A stretch of DNA of 64,000 nucleotides from Seminibacterium arietis (GTDB lineage Bacteria > Pseudomonadota > Gammaproteobacteria > Enterobacterales > Pasteurellaceae). The notes below the pieces were generated by a model. It worked only from the letters and a program-made list of their open reading frames with translations. It ran no database searches and was not told where the DNA came from. The position numbers and the translations under genes were made by a program. Each line of letters opens with the position of its first letter. Positions within the stretch are counted from its first letter, which is position 1. This document shows positions 9,099-19,027 of the stretch, one piece after another. The stretch spans positions 206,225-270,224 of the forward strand of contig NZ_JBHTJN010000008.1 of NCBI RefSeq assembly GCF_042675725.1. Reading direction: 5' to 3'.

Positions 9099-12000
9099 AT
9101 GAAATTTACAGATTTATTTATTCGTCGCCCTGTATTAGCTGTTTCTATTAGCTTGTTAATTATTATTTTAGGATTGCAAGCAATTACAAAACTAACAGTG
9201 CGTGAATATCCTAAAATGACAACAACTGTAATCAATGTTTCAACAGTTTATCCTGGTGCAGATGCAAATCTCATTCAGGCTTTTGTAACCTCTAAATTAG
9301 AAGAAGCTATTGCACAGGCTGATAATATTGATTACATGTCTTCTTCCAGTGTACCGAACCTATCACGAATCACTGTCAAAATGAAATTAAATACTGATCC
9401 AAGTGCAGCTTTATCTGATATTTTGGCAAAAGTGAATTCTGTTCGTTCTGCGTTACCAAAAGGCATTGAGGATCCTTCAATTACTTCCTCAACGGGAGGA
9501 ACAGGGATCATGTTTATCAGTTTTCGTTCTAACCAATTAGACTCGAGTCAAGTCACTGACTACATTGAGAGAGTCGTTAAGCCTCAATTTTTTACTATTG
9601 AAGGAGTTGCAAAAGTCAATGTTTATGGTGATCAATATGCGATGAGAATTTGGTTAGATCCTCAGAAAATGGCATCACAAAATTTATCTGCTCCTGAAGT
9701 GATGGCGGCATTGGCTTCTAATAATGTGCAGACAGCAGCTGGAAACGTAAATGGTTATTTTACGGTGTATAAAAACAAAGTTGAAACAACAACAAATACC
9801 GTTGAAGATTTAAAAAATTTAGTTGTTTACTCTAAAAATGGTAAATTAGTACGCCTACGTGATATTGCTGAGGTAGAATTAAATAAACAATCTGATGGTG
9901 TTCGTGCTGTTGCAAATGGTTCTGAGTCTGTTGTATTAGCTATTGATCCAGCATCAACAGCAAACCCTTTAACTGTAGTCAAAAATATTCTACCTTTATA
10001 TGAAAATATTAAGAAAAACTTACCAAGTAGCATTGAAACTAGTATTTTATATGACCGCACTATCGCAATTAATAATTCAATTCAAGAAGTAGTTAAAACA
10101 ATTTTAGAAGCAACAGTAATCGTACTGGTTGTAATAACGTTATTTATTGGTTCATTAAGAGCAATTTTAATCCCTGTAATTACTATTCCAATTTCATTAA
10201 TTGGAGTCATTATGATATTACAGTTATTTGATTTTTCTATAAATTTAATGACGTTACTAGCGTTAATATTAGCAATTGGTTTGGTGGTTGATGATGCTAT
10301 CGTAGTGTTAGAAAATGTTGACCGCCATATTAAATTAGGCGAATCACCTTTCCGTGCTGCAATTATTGGTACTCGTGAAATTGCAATACCTGTTATTTCA
10401 ATGACTATCTCATTAGTGGCTGTTTATTCTCCTATGGCATTAATGAGCGGGATTACAGGCTCATTATTTAAAGAATTTGCTCTCACTTTAGCTGGTGCAG
10501 TTTTTATCTCAGGTATTGTAGCATTAACACTTTCACCAATGATGAGCAGTAAATTATTAAAAGCTCATACAAATCCATCTAAATTAGAAGAATATATTGA
10601 GCGTGGTTTAAATAAACTTAACAATATTTATGAATATATTCTTAAATTAGTTATGCTAAATCGAAAATGTCTATTAGCATTTTCCATCGTTATTTTTGCT
10701 AGTTTACCTCTTTTATTCTATTCTTTACCTAGCGAGCTAACCCCTATAGAAGACAAAGGCGGCTTTATTGCTATTGGTACATCGCCTTCAAGCACAAATG
10801 TGGATTATGTACAAAGTGCGGTGAAAAATTATGAGAAAATTTTAACTGACACAGAAGAGGTTGAATTTTCACTCATCATTTCAGGCGTGCCATCTCCAAA
10901 TAAAGCATTAAGCATTATTACATTGAAAGATTGGAATAAACGAACACGTAGTCAAAGCGAAATTATAGCCCATTTAAATGCTCAAGCTAAGGCTATTCCT
11001 GAAATTACAGTGACTGCTTTTTCTTTCCCTGAAATTGAAACTGGAGAACAAGGGCCCCCAATTGGTTTTGTAATAAATACTGCCAATAGCTACTCTGATT
11101 TAGCTAATGTAGCGGGAAGCTTTTTGCAAGAAATGAAAAAATCGGGAAAATTCGTGTTTTCATCTTTAGACTTAAAATTTGACACAGCTCAAATGAAAAT
11201 TACTGTTGATAAAGAAAAAGCTGGAACTTATGGCATTTCTATGCAACAAATTAGCAGAACATTAGGTAGCTATCTTTCTGCTGCAACAGTTACAAGAGTA
11301 GACATTGATGGCCGAGCTTATAAAGTAATTGCACAAGTTAAACGAGGAGATCGTTTAAGTCCTGAAAGCTTTGAAGGCTACTACTTAAAAGCAGCAAATG
11401 GACAATCTGTACCTCTCAGTAGTTTATTAACTGTAACCTTGGAATCTCAACCAAATGCATTACCACGTTTTAGCCAATTAAACTCAGCTGTAATCAGTGC
11501 GGTACCTTCACCAACAATTAGTATCGGCGAAGCTGTTCAATGGTTGAAAGAAACTGCAAATGCTAAATTTCCACAAGGTTATAATTACGATTTCAAAGGT
11601 GAAGCTCGTCAGCTAGAACAAGAAGGCAATTCTTTATCTATGACTTTTGCATTAGCAGTAATCATTATTTTCTTAGTATTAGCTATTCAATTTGAATCTA
11701 TTCGTGATCCTATTGTCATTATGATTTCTGTTCCGTTAGCCGTAAGCGGTGCGTTATTAACTTTAAATTTCTTTGGATTCTTTGGTATAGCTGGTACAAC
11801 CTTAAATATCTATTCACAGGTCGGTTTAATTACTTTAATTGGATTAATCACTAAACATGGAATTCTAATGTGTGAAGTGGCTAAAGAAGAACAATTACAT
11901 AAGGGTAAAAATCGTATTGATGCGATTATGACAGCAGCAAAAGTGCGGTTACGTCCAATTCTAATGACGACAGCAGCAATGATCGCGGGGCTTATTCCAT

Positions 12001-12170
12001 TATTATATGCTTCGGGAGCAGGAGCTGTCTCTCGCTTTAGTATTGGTATCGTGATTATTTCAGGACTAGCAATTGGCACACTATTCACATTATTTGTACT
12101 GCCAGTGATTTATTCTTATATTGCTAGTGAACACAAACCTCTACAAGAATTTGATGAAAACATAAAATAG
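9099..12170 (+). CDS. RND multidrug efflux transporter (AcrB/HAE1 family)
   Basis: Proton-driven inner-membrane pump of 1023 residues with the family's 12-helix, two-porter-domain layout. It begins FIRRPVLAVSISLLIIILGL; the TM4 proton-relay pair Asp398-Asp399 lies in GLVVDDAIVVLENVDRH. The second half repeats the plan, with helices after about residue 850. It resembles the short-porter, MexI/VexD-like branch more than enterobacterial AcrB. Expression is probably controlled by the TetR gene at the head of the operon. Substrates cannot be inferred. Confidence 0.93.
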   Translation: MKFTDLFIRRPVLAVSISLLIIILGLQAITKLTVREYPKMTTTVINVSTVYPGADANLIQAFVTSKLEEAIAQADNIDYMSSSSVPNLSRITVKMKLNTDPSAALSDILAKVNSVRSALPKGIEDPSITSSTGGTGIMFISFRSNQLDSSQVTDYIERVVKPQFFTIEGVAKVNVYGDQYAMRIWLDPQKMASQNLSAPEVMAALASNNVQTAAGNVNGYFTVYKNKVETTTNTVEDLKNLVVYSKNGKLVRLRDIAEVELNKQSDGVRAVANGSESVVLAIDPASTANPLTVVKNILPLYENIKKNLPSSIETSILYDRTIAINNSIQEVVKTILEATVIVLVVITLFIGSLRAILIPVITIPISLIGVIMILQLFDFSINLMTLLALILAIGLVVDDAIVVLENVDRHIKLGESPFRAAIIGTREIAIPVISMTISLVAVYSPMALMSGITGSLFKEFALTLAGAVFISGIVALTLSPMMSSKLLKAHTNPSKLEEYIERGLNKLNNIYEYILKLVMLNRKCLLAFSIVIFASLPLLFYSLPSELTPIEDKGGFIAIGTSPSSTNVDYVQSAVKNYEKILTDTEEVEFSLIISGVPSPNKALSIITLKDWNKRTRSQSEIIAHLNAQAKAIPEITVTAFSFPEIETGEQGPPIGFVINTANSYSDLANVAGSFLQEMKKSGKFVFSSLDLKFDTAQMKITVDKEKAGTYGISMQQISRTLGSYLSAATVTRVDIDGRAYKVIAQVKRGDRLSPESFEGYYLKAANGQSVPLSSLLTVTLESQPNALPRFSQLNSAVISAVPSPTISIGEAVQWLKETANAKFPQGYNYDFKGEARQLEQEGNSLSMTFALAVIIIFLVLAIQFESIRDPIVIMISVPLAVSGALLTLNFFGFFGIAGTTLNIYSQVGLITLIGLITKHGILMCEVAKEEQLHKGKNRIDAIMTAAKVRLRPILMTTAAMIAGLIPLLYASGAGAVSRFSIGIVIISGLAIGTLFTLFVLPVIYSYIASEHKPLQEFDENIK

Positions 12171-12190
12171 CATTTTATCTACTCATACTT

Positions 12191-12216
12191 TATCCACGAC
12201 CTTCGGGACGTGGATA
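12191..12216 (+). terminator. UUCG-capped hairpin after the efflux operon
   Basis: An 11-nt arm, UAUCCACGACC, pairs with GGACGUGGAUA (one A-A mismatch) around a CUUCGG tetraloop, 20 nt past the pump stop. There is no T run, so it may be a mRNA-protecting hairpin or a weak terminator between convergent genes. Confidence 0.55.
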
Positions 12217-12301
12217 TAAGGAATGAGATAAGACAGATCGCTTTTTCACTATCCAATATTTGTTTTCAGTAAATTTACTATTTATTTAACCATTAAAATA
12301 A

Positions 12302-13681
12302 TCAATCACAAGGAACAATTTTTATTGCCAATCCACCTGTAGATGTTTCACGATACTTTGCGTTCATGTCTTTACCTGTTTCTAACATTGTTTCAATTAC
12401 TTTATCAAGTGTGACTCGAGGCGAGCTAGTACGCAATAAGCTAATTCTACTAGCATTAATCGCTTTTACAGCAGCAATAGCATTTCGTTCGATGCAAGGA
12501 ACTTGAACTTGTCCGCCCACAGGATCACAAGTTAACCCTAAATTATGTTCCATTGCAATTTCTGCGGCAATGCAAACTTGTAATGGTGTTCCTCCCATAA
12601 TTTCTGTTAATCCAGCTGCTGCCATAGAACAAGCAACACCTATTTCACCTTGACACCCGACTTCTGCACCTGAAATAGAAGCATTCATTTTATAAAGCGA
12701 TCCTATGACGCTAGTAACTAATAAGTAGCGCTCTACAATATCTACCGTCAATTCACCAATAAACTTACCATAGTAAGCTAATACTGCTGGAACAATACCG
12801 CATGCACCGTTAGTTGGGGCAGTCACTACTCTCCCACCCGCAGCATTTTCTTCATTTACAGCAAACGCATACATATTAACCCAATCAATCACTCTCATGG
12901 GATCTGTAGTCAAATTAATTTGTGATTCTAAACGACGACGAAGAGCGGCTGCTCGGCGAACTACTTTTAATGGACCTTGTAATAATCCCTCCGTCTGTAG
13001 TCCTCTCTCAATACAAGTTTCCATTGTATGCCAAACTTTTGCAAGATAGTCGGAAATTTCTTGTTTAGAATGTAAAGCTAATTCATTTTTCCAAACAATC
13101 GAAGAAAGAGGAAGCCCTTGTTCTTCACAATGTTTAACTAAATCTGCCGCATTTTTATAAGGATATGGTACTGAATTATCGCTTTCTCCAGTTTGGTCAA
13201 AGTGTTCTTCATCAACGATGAATCCTCCTCCAATGGAATAATAAGTTTTTTTCAACAATTCAATACCATTTTCAAAGGCACGAAAAGTCAGTCCATTTTC
13301 ATGGAGAGGTAAAAATGTTTTATGAAAACGCATATGTAAGTTAATATTAAAGTCTATTGTTTTACTATGCTCTGGGCTTGCTTCTGCAAGAACAATCTTA
13401 CGATCACGTTTGATTTTTTCAATAATTGATTCAATTCGCTCAATATCCACATTATCAGGTAAATATCCCATTACCCCCATAATACAAGCAATATCTGTAT
13501 TATGCCCATGTCCAGTGAGAGAAAGAGAACCATAAATATCGATTACTAATCGATTTGTTTTGATCAAAAAATTACTATCGACTAATTCATCAATAAAAGT
13601 TTTACCAGCTTTCATTGGACCAACTGTATGTGAGCTAGATGGACCAATGCCCACTTTAAACATATCAAATATACTAATCAT
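12302..13681 (-). CDS. sdaA: L-serine ammonia-lyase (iron-sulfur)
   Basis: Converts L-serine to pyruvate and ammonia with a 4Fe-4S cluster. It is a single-chain enzyme of 459 residues with the N-terminal beta domain (GPSSSHTVGPMKAG near residue 13) and the C-terminal alpha domain. Cluster-ligand cysteines are visible in NGACGIVPA, EVGCQGEIGVACSMAAAG and LTCDPVGG. It stands alone between the convergent efflux operon and murA. The ribosome site at 13681 is weak (GAAG). An uptake signal lies upstream at about 13705. Confidence 0.95.
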   Translation of the reverse strand: MISIFDMFKVGIGPSSSHTVGPMKAGKTFIDELVDSNFLIKTNRLVIDIYGSLSLTGHGHNTDIACIMGVMGYLPDNVDIERIESIIEKIKRDRKIVLAEASPEHSKTIDFNINLHMRFHKTFLPLHENGLTFRAFENGIELLKKTYYSIGGGFIVDEEHFDQTGESDNSVPYPYKNAADLVKHCEEQGLPLSSIVWKNELALHSKQEISDYLAKVWHTMETCIERGLQTEGLLQGPLKVVRRAAALRRRLESQINLTTDPMRVIDWVNMYAFAVNEENAAGGRVVTAPTNGACGIVPAVLAYYGKFIGELTVDIVERYLLVTSVIGSLYKMNASISGAEVGCQGEIGVACSMAAAGLTEIMGGTPLQVCIAAEIAMEHNLGLTCDPVGGQVQVPCIERNAIAAVKAINASRISLLRTSSPRVTLDKVIETMLETGKDMNAKYRETSTGGLAIKIVPCD

Positions 13682-14033
13682 ATTTTCTTCAAATTCTTAA
13701 AAAAAGTGCGGTCAATTTAAAACAAATATTCTCAAAAAAAGAGTTATTATACGCGGTAAAATTTAATTTTAAATGAGGAAATTGCTACGCTAAAACTTTA
13801 TTGAAAATAAAATGAGAACAACCGCAAAATAGTTTAATTTCACGGAAGTTGTTCATCATTTAGTCTGATTTCAAATTTAAAGGCTTTGCGTACTAGCATT
13901 ACACAAAGCTAGACTAGTTACATTTGAAATGGCTCTATACTTATACCTTATATCTCAGTTAGTTAGAGCGTAAATAAATAAGACTCGAAAAAATTAACCG
14001 TTTTTGACCGCACTTTTAATGAGAAGCAACATT
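13682..14033. other. Intergenic region with nested inverted repeats
   Basis: 352 bp without a recognisable gene. It holds one uptake signal near 13705 and another (ACCGCACTTTT) near 14010 that may help terminate murA. Between them is a nested dyad: ATTTCAAAT (near 13869) pairs with ATTTGAAAT (near 13922), and inside it GGCTTTG pairs with CAAAGCT. A segment near 13954 (CTCAGTTAGTTAGAGCG) looks like a tRNA D-arm, but no acceptor, anticodon or T arm fits around it. A small RNA is possible but unproven. Confidence 0.3.
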
Positions 14034-15317
14034 TTATGCTATTGTCTCATTTTCATTACTAGAAAAACGCTCAATCCTTGCTCCTAAACAACGCAATTTT
14101 TCTTCAATATGTTCATAACCTCGATCAATATGATAAATACGATCAACAATTGTTTCACCGCTGGCAACACAGCCCGCTAGAACCAAGCTAATAGAAGCCC
14201 GTAGATCTGTTGCCATCACTTCTGCCCCGCTTAAAGATTCTACCCCTTGACAAACAGCAGTGTTACCTTCAACCTCTGCTTTTCCTCCCATACGAATAAG
14301 CTCTGGAATATGCATAAAACGATTTTCAAAAATTGTTTCTGTAATAATTCCTGTTCCCTGTGCTACCATATTAAGTAAAGTAAACTGTGCTTGCATATCT
14401 GTAGGAAACCCTGGGTAAGGCGAAGTCCGAATGTTGACTGCTTTTGGTCTACGCCCAAACATATTCAACGTAATACTATCTTCTGTAACGTCAATTTGAG
14501 CCCCCGCTTCTCGTAGCTTGTCAATCACGGCATCAAGTGTATCTGCTTTAGTATTTTTACAACAAATACAACCACCAGAAATAGCTCCAGCAACTAAAAA
14601 AGTACCTGTTTCAATTCGATCTGCTACAATGCGATGTTCTCCACCACCGAGTTTTTCTACACCTTCTATACTGATAGAGTCTGTTCCTGCACCAGAAATT
14701 TTCGCACCCAATGTATTAAGAAAAACCGCTGTATCAACAACCTCAGGTTCTCTCGCAGCATTTTCAATTACCGTTGTACCTTTAGCCAAAGTTGCCGCAA
14801 TCATAATAGATAAAGTTGCTCCTACGCTTACTTTTTCCATTACGATTCGAGTCCCTTTCAATCGTCCATCAACTGTTGCTTTGACATATCCATCTGCTAA
14901 ACTAATTCTCGCTCCCAAACGCTCTAAACCACTAATGTGCATATCCACTGGTCTTGCTCCAATAGAACAACCACCAGGTAAAGAAACTTGTCCTTGATTA
15001 AAACGAGCAACCAAAGGTGCTAATGCCCAAATTGATGCACGCATAGTTTTCACCAATTCATAAGGGGCAATAAAATGATCGACGTTTGAAGCATCTAAAT
15101 GAACAGCACCTTGTTCATCACGTTCCACTATTACGCCTAAACGACGTAAAATTTCAAAAGCTGTATCAATATCTTTAAGTTCTGGCACATTTGTTAATGT
15201 AACAGGTTTTTCTGCTAAAATTGCAGCAAATAAAATAGGTAATGCCGCATTTTTTGCTCCTGAAATATTTACTGTACCATCTAAGCGAGATTGTCCATAA
15301 ACACGAAATTTTTGCAT
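14034..15317 (-). CDS. murA: UDP-N-acetylglucosamine 1-carboxyvinyltransferase MurA
   Basis: First committed step of peptidoglycan synthesis: transfers enolpyruvate from PEP to UDP-GlcNAc; target of fosfomycin. It has 427 residues. The fosfomycin-sensitive Cys is present (Cys117 in PGGCSIGARP), with the N-terminal SGAKNAALPI substrate loop. It lies 25 nt after ibaG in a minus-strand run beginning at mlaF, so murA probably shares transcripts with the mla genes, as in E. coli. Confidence 0.97.
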   Translation of the reverse strand: MQKFRVYGQSRLDGTVNISGAKNAALPILFAAILAEKPVTLTNVPELKDIDTAFEILRRLGVIVERDEQGAVHLDASNVDHFIAPYELVKTMRASIWALAPLVARFNQGQVSLPGGCSIGARPVDMHISGLERLGARISLADGYVKATVDGRLKGTRIVMEKVSVGATLSIMIAATLAKGTTVIENAAREPEVVDTAVFLNTLGAKISGAGTDSISIEGVEKLGGGEHRIVADRIETGTFLVAGAISGGCICCKNTKADTLDAVIDKLREAGAQIDVTEDSITLNMFGRRPKAVNIRTSPYPGFPTDMQAQFTLLNMVAQGTGIITETIFENRFMHIPELIRMGGKAEVEGNTAVCQGVESLSGAEVMATDLRASISLVLAGCVASGETIVDRIYHIDRGYEHIEEKLRCLGARIERFSSNENETIA

Positions 15318-15342
15318 AATTTAATTGTCCACAACTTAATAA

Positions 15343-15594
15343 TTACAGGTTAAACAAGCGTTCTCGCTTCCATTTTTCTTTAGTAAAAGTTTTAATAGTG
15401 AGAGCATGAATTTCTCCACTTGCGAAATAATCCATCAAAGGAGCATACACAGTTTGTTGTTGTTTCAATCTTGACAGTGCAGCTATCTCATCACTGACGA
15501 CAATCACGCCGAAGTGCGAATTCTCACCTTGCACATAAACTTCATCAAGATTTAAAGATTGTTTCAAAATTTGTTCAATTTTTTCGGTATCCAT
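15343..15594 (-). CDS. ibaG: BolA-family protein IbaG
   Basis: 83-residue BolA/IbaG-type protein. The family works with monothiol glutaredoxins in iron-sulfur trafficking and acid stress. The BolA fold is recognisable (NSHFGVIVVSDEI, then a long loop and the HALTIKTFTKEKW end). Its start codon overlaps the mlaB stop by one base (TAATG), so translation is coupled. Position between mlaB and murA is the conserved one. Confidence 0.87.
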   Translation of the reverse strand: MDTEKIEQILKQSLNLDEVYVQGENSHFGVIVVSDEIAALSRLKQQQTVYAPLMDYFASGEIHALTIKTFTKEKWKRERLFNL

Positions 15595-15950
15595 TAATAA
15601 TCTGTTCCGTTATGTTGTAAAAAAGGGCTTAACCAACAAGATAAGCCAAAAAGATCTGCCAACGTAAGTAGTTGAGAGGGGGCATTAATTATTTTTTGTC
15701 CATAGATGTGCTGGTTTTGACAATAGTGAATGAAATCACATAATAATGCAAAACCTACACTATCGATACGCTCTAGTGCAGCTAGATCCCAACTGATTTG
15801 ACGATTTGCAATATTCTGCACTGACAAAAGTTCAGAACGCTGTTGCCATAGGAGCAGTAATCTTGCAACTGATAACTGCCCTTTGAGACGAATGATGATT
15901 TTATCATCATTTTGCTCCAAATCCCATGCTAACTTTTGCTCCTGATACAT
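15594..15950 (-). CDS. mlaB: Phospholipid transport STAS-domain protein MlaB
   Basis: Cytoplasmic STAS protein that binds and regulates the ATPase MlaF in the MlaFEDB complex. The 118 residues have the STAS pattern, with DLAALERIDSVGFALLCDF in the place of the anti-sigma-antagonist loop. It starts 3 nt after mlaC and overlaps ibaG by 1 nt, inside a complete mla operon, which supports a very divergent sequence. Confidence 0.85.
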   Translation of the reverse strand: MYQEQKLAWDLEQNDDKIIIRLKGQLSVARLLLLWQQRSELLSVQNIANRQISWDLAALERIDSVGFALLCDFIHYCQNQHIYGQKIINAPSQLLTLADLFGLSCWLSPFLQHNGTDY

Positions 15951-15953
15951 CGA

Positions 15954-16601
15954 TTATTTACCTAAAGTCACGGCTACATCTGCTGCTTTTTTCACTTGTT
16001 TAGTCAAGGCTTCAATTCCATCTTTACGTAAAATACCGCTCCATTCTTGCTTTTTAGTTTCAACCATACTTACGCCCTCTGCAGCCATATCATAAACTTG
16101 CCATTGACCAGTTTTGCTATTCTTACGCCAGAAAAAATTTAAATTAATTGGTGCTGTATTTTTTCCCGCTAAAACTTTGACCCGAATACTCACTTGATTA
16201 TCAGCAACATTTTTCGGATTTTCAATTTGAATTTGTTGATTTTTATAAAGCGTCAATGCCTGTGCATAAGATTGCTCAATAAACCGTTCAAACTCAACAA
16301 AAAAAGCTTGTCTTTGTTGTGGTGTAGTACTTTTAAAGTACTGTCCTAAAACTAGCGATCCCGCGTAATTTACATGTACATAAGGCATTAAATGTTGCTT
16401 AACTAATGTTTTTAAAAAATTTGGATCTTGTTGAATTTTGCTTTGATGAACAGCGATATCACCAAACAATCGATCTGATGCTTGTTGCATTAATACATAT
16501 GGATTATCTTGAGCAAAGGCCTGAACAGCAAAAAGTGCGGTAATAACCGCTATTATTTTTGCTAATCCGTTAGTTAATTTTGACTTGATATTTTCCAACA
16601 T
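15954..16601 (-). CDS. mlaC: Periplasmic phospholipid-binding protein MlaC
   Basis: Shuttles phospholipid across the periplasm between the outer-membrane MlaA complex and MlaFEDB. 215 residues with an N-terminal signal peptide (hydrophobic IIAVITALFAVQAFA, likely cleaved after AFA) and the Tox-REase/MlaC fold. The operon order F-E-D-C-B is complete. An uptake signal near 16530 lies within the signal-peptide region. Confidence 0.93.
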   Translation of the reverse strand: MLENIKSKLTNGLAKIIAVITALFAVQAFAQDNPYVLMQQASDRLFGDIAVHQSKIQQDPNFLKTLVKQHLMPYVHVNYAGSLVLGQYFKSTTPQQRQAFFVEFERFIEQSYAQALTLYKNQQIQIENPKNVADNQVSIRVKVLAGKNTAPINLNFFWRKNSKTGQWQVYDMAAEGVSMVETKKQEWSGILRKDGIEALTKQVKKAADVAVTLGK

Positions 16602-16642
16602 AATTTACTCCTATTGTTGAATTTATTTAATTTCTACCGCAC

Positions 16643-17140
16643 TTATTCTGCGACATCATTTTTTTCACTTTTATTTTTATCACCATATAAAAACTGCCCA
16701 ACCAAGTCTTCTAAAACCATTGCAGGCTTCGTATCCACAACTTTACTTCCCTCTTTGAGCATTTGTGTTGTTTCTCCGTCATCAAAACCAACGCTAAGGG
16801 AAATATATTGTTCCCCCAATAAACCTGAGGTTTTAATTGATAATGAACTATTATCTGGTAATTGATTATATCGCTTATCTATAGCTATTTTAACTTCTGG
16901 TAAATAAGTTTGTGGATCAAGCTCAATCGCAGTTACTCGTCCAATTACAACACCTCCTATCTTTAAAGGAGCCCGTACTTTTAGACCACCGATGTTATCA
17001 AAAGTAGCTCTAATCTCATAAGATTCAGATTTACTTAGTCCTTGTACATTCGCAACTTGTAATCCTAAAAAAATACAAGCCACAATAGAAGTTAGTAAGA
17101 ATAATCCCACCCAAAATTCGTATTTTACTGTTTTTCGCAT
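16643..17140 (-). CDS. mlaD: MCE-domain substrate-binding subunit MlaD
   Basis: Inner-membrane anchored MCE protein whose hexameric ring forms the lipid channel above MlaE. 165 residues: one N-terminal helix (about 9-29), then the MCE domain (about 38-118; the pore segment is GLLGEQYISL), then a short C-terminal helix. It is 35 nt after mlaE. Confidence 0.94.
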   Translation of the reverse strand: MRKTVKYEFWVGLFLLTSIVACIFLGLQVANVQGLSKSESYEIRATFDNIGGLKVRAPLKIGGVVIGRVTAIELDPQTYLPEVKIAIDKRYNQLPDNSSLSIKTSGLLGEQYISLSVGFDDGETTQMLKEGSKVVDTKPAMVLEDLVGQFLYGDKNKSEKNDVAE

Positions 17141-17175
17141 AAATTACCTTATATCTATACTTTTATATTTCTAAT

Positions 17176-17961
17176 TTAGTGACCGCCAAACATCAACGCA
17201 GTCAGTATAAAATCTAATCCAAGTACAGCTAATGACGCATGTACTACTGTTTTTGTTGTAGCTTTGCTAATGCCTTCTGAAGTTGGAATACAATCATAAC
17301 CATTAAATAAAGCGATCCAGACAACTACAACAGCAAAACACAGACTTTTAATAAAGCCATTAAATAAATCATATCCCCAGCGTACTGCATTTTGCATCAC
17401 AGACCAAAAACTACCAGCGTCTACTCCTTTCCAGTCAACGCCAATTAACGAACTACCCCAAATGCCAATTGCCGTAAAAATAATAGCCAATAGTGGCATA
17501 GCGATCACACCAGCCCAAAAACGAGGGGAAATAATTCGCCTTAATGGATCAACTGCCATCATCTCAAGACTAGAAAGCTGCTCTGTCGCTTTCATTAAGC
17601 CAATTTCTGCCGTCAACGCTGAACCTGCTCTTCCAGCAAATAAAAGTGCGGTAACAACTGGACCTAATTCTCGTAACAATGACAACGCAACTAATTGTCC
17701 TAAACTAGTTTCAGCGGCAAAATCCACTAACACTACATAACCTTGCAATCCTAACACCATGCCAATAAATAACCCTGATAGCATAATGATAAGCATTGAT
17801 TGCACGCCTAAAACATAAAGTTGTTTAATTAACAAAGGAAAATGCTTTCTTATTTGAGGCTTACCAATCAGAGCATGCCACAACATAAAACCAGCTCTAC
17901 CTAAAGTGAGACAAAATTTAACCGCACTTTGTCCTACTCTAGAAATAAAATTCACAATCAT
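17176..17961 (-). CDS. mlaE: Phospholipid ABC transporter permease MlaE
   Basis: Permease of the MlaFEDB complex; 261 residues, multi-helix, with the conserved cytoplasmic coupling region ALTAEIGLMKATEQLSSLEM. Its start overlaps the mlaF stop (ATGA), showing tight coupling with the ATPase. Uptake signals are embedded in the coding sequence near 17645 and 17920. Confidence 0.95.
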   Translation of the reverse strand: MIVNFISRVGQSAVKFCLTLGRAGFMLWHALIGKPQIRKHFPLLIKQLYVLGVQSMLIIMLSGLFIGMVLGLQGYVVLVDFAAETSLGQLVALSLLRELGPVVTALLFAGRAGSALTAEIGLMKATEQLSSLEMMAVDPLRRIISPRFWAGVIAMPLLAIIFTAIGIWGSSLIGVDWKGVDAGSFWSVMQNAVRWGYDLFNGFIKSLCFAVVVVWIALFNGYDCIPTSEGISKATTKTVVHASLAVLGLDFILTALMFGGH

Positions 17962-18752
17962 GCAAATAACTCCTGCATATAATCCTGAGCGGGGTAATGA
18001 AAATGCACAGGTCCATCAGCTTCCCCTTGAATAAACTGTACCACTCGTGGATCTCGACTTGCAATAAGTTCTGATGGCGTACCTTTTGCAATCACTTTTT
18101 TATCTGCAATAATATAAGCATAATCTGCAATACTAAAAACTTCTTGTACATCGTGAGTCACTACAATAGAGGTAAGCTGCAAAGCTTCATTCAATCTTTT
18201 TATTAAACTCACAATTACGCCCATACTAATTGGATCTTGTCCCGTAAAGGGTTCGTCATACATAATAAGTTCAGGATCTAAAGCTATTGTTCTCGCTAAA
18301 GCCGCTCTTCTTGCCATACCTCCAGATAATTCCGACGGCATTAATGATGCAGCACCTCGTAATCCAACAGCTTCTAATTTCATCAAAACTGTTTTACGAA
18401 TTAACGCTTCAGGTAAATTTGTATGTTCTCTCAATGGAAAAGCAACATTGTCGAAAGTCGTCATATCAGTAAACAATGCACCAGATTGAAACAACATGCC
18501 AATTCGTTTTCGAGCTTGATACAATTGTGAACGAGACATTTTGCAAATATCTTGTCCATCAAATAAAATCTGCCCTTGCTCAGGAAGTAGTTGCCCACCG
18601 ATTAACTTCAGCAACGTCGTTTTACCAATTCCTGATGGTCCCATTATCGCTGTAATCTTACCCTGTTCAACTTGCAAATTAAGATTATCGTAAATAATTC
18701 GTTCGCCACGTTTAAATGTAAGGTTCTTGACTTCAATCAAGTAGCTACTCAT
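17958..18752 (-). CDS. mlaF: Phospholipid ABC transporter ATPase MlaF
   Basis: ATPase that powers lipid movement across the inner membrane. Walker A GPSGIGKTT, signature LSGGMARRAALART and Walker B ELIMYDEPF with an H-loop in VVTHDV are all present in 264 residues. First gene of the mlaFEDCB-ibaG-murA run; transcription should start in the 275-bp region shared with the divergent lptC. Confidence 0.96.
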   Translation of the reverse strand: MSSYLIEVKNLTFKRGERIIYDNLNLQVEQGKITAIMGPSGIGKTTLLKLIGGQLLPEQGQILFDGQDICKMSRSQLYQARKRIGMLFQSGALFTDMTTFDNVAFPLREHTNLPEALIRKTVLMKLEAVGLRGAASLMPSELSGGMARRAALARTIALDPELIMYDEPFTGQDPISMGVIVSLIKRLNEALQLTSIVVTHDVQEVFSIADYAYIIADKKVIAKGTPSELIASRDPRVVQFIQGEADGPVHFHYPAQDYMQELFA

Positions 18753-18980
18753 AAAATCTTCTTACTTACTGTTTTGCTTAGCATAAAATGAATGTGTGAT
18801 TCTTTCATGAATGCCTAAACAATGTCAAATTATATCCATTGAATATTGCATAATATTTTCTTTACTCAACAACTATAACTCTCTGACCATATTTTACTGC
18901 AAATGTTCAAAATCGTCTTTTTCATGCTAATTTCTCACCGCACTTTCATTTTTGCAATTCCTGAACATACAAATTTTTTA

Positions 18981-18989
18981 TGTTATAAT
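18981..18989 (+). promoter_or_regulatory. Extended -10 promoter for the lpt operon
   Basis: TGTTATAAT contains TATAAT with the upstream TGn extension, 39 nt before the chosen lptC ATG. The -35 region is poor, as is usual with extended -10 promoters. Confidence 0.55.
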
Positions 18990-19027
18990 GCTTGCCAATT
19001 TTTATTGAAAAAAACGATTTTAGGTCT

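Noticed and set aside
13954..13975. tRNA gene in the sdaA-murA gap
   Set aside because: Only a D-arm-like segment is present; no acceptor stem, anticodon arm or T arm can be placed. No complete tRNA or rRNA gene was seen in the window.
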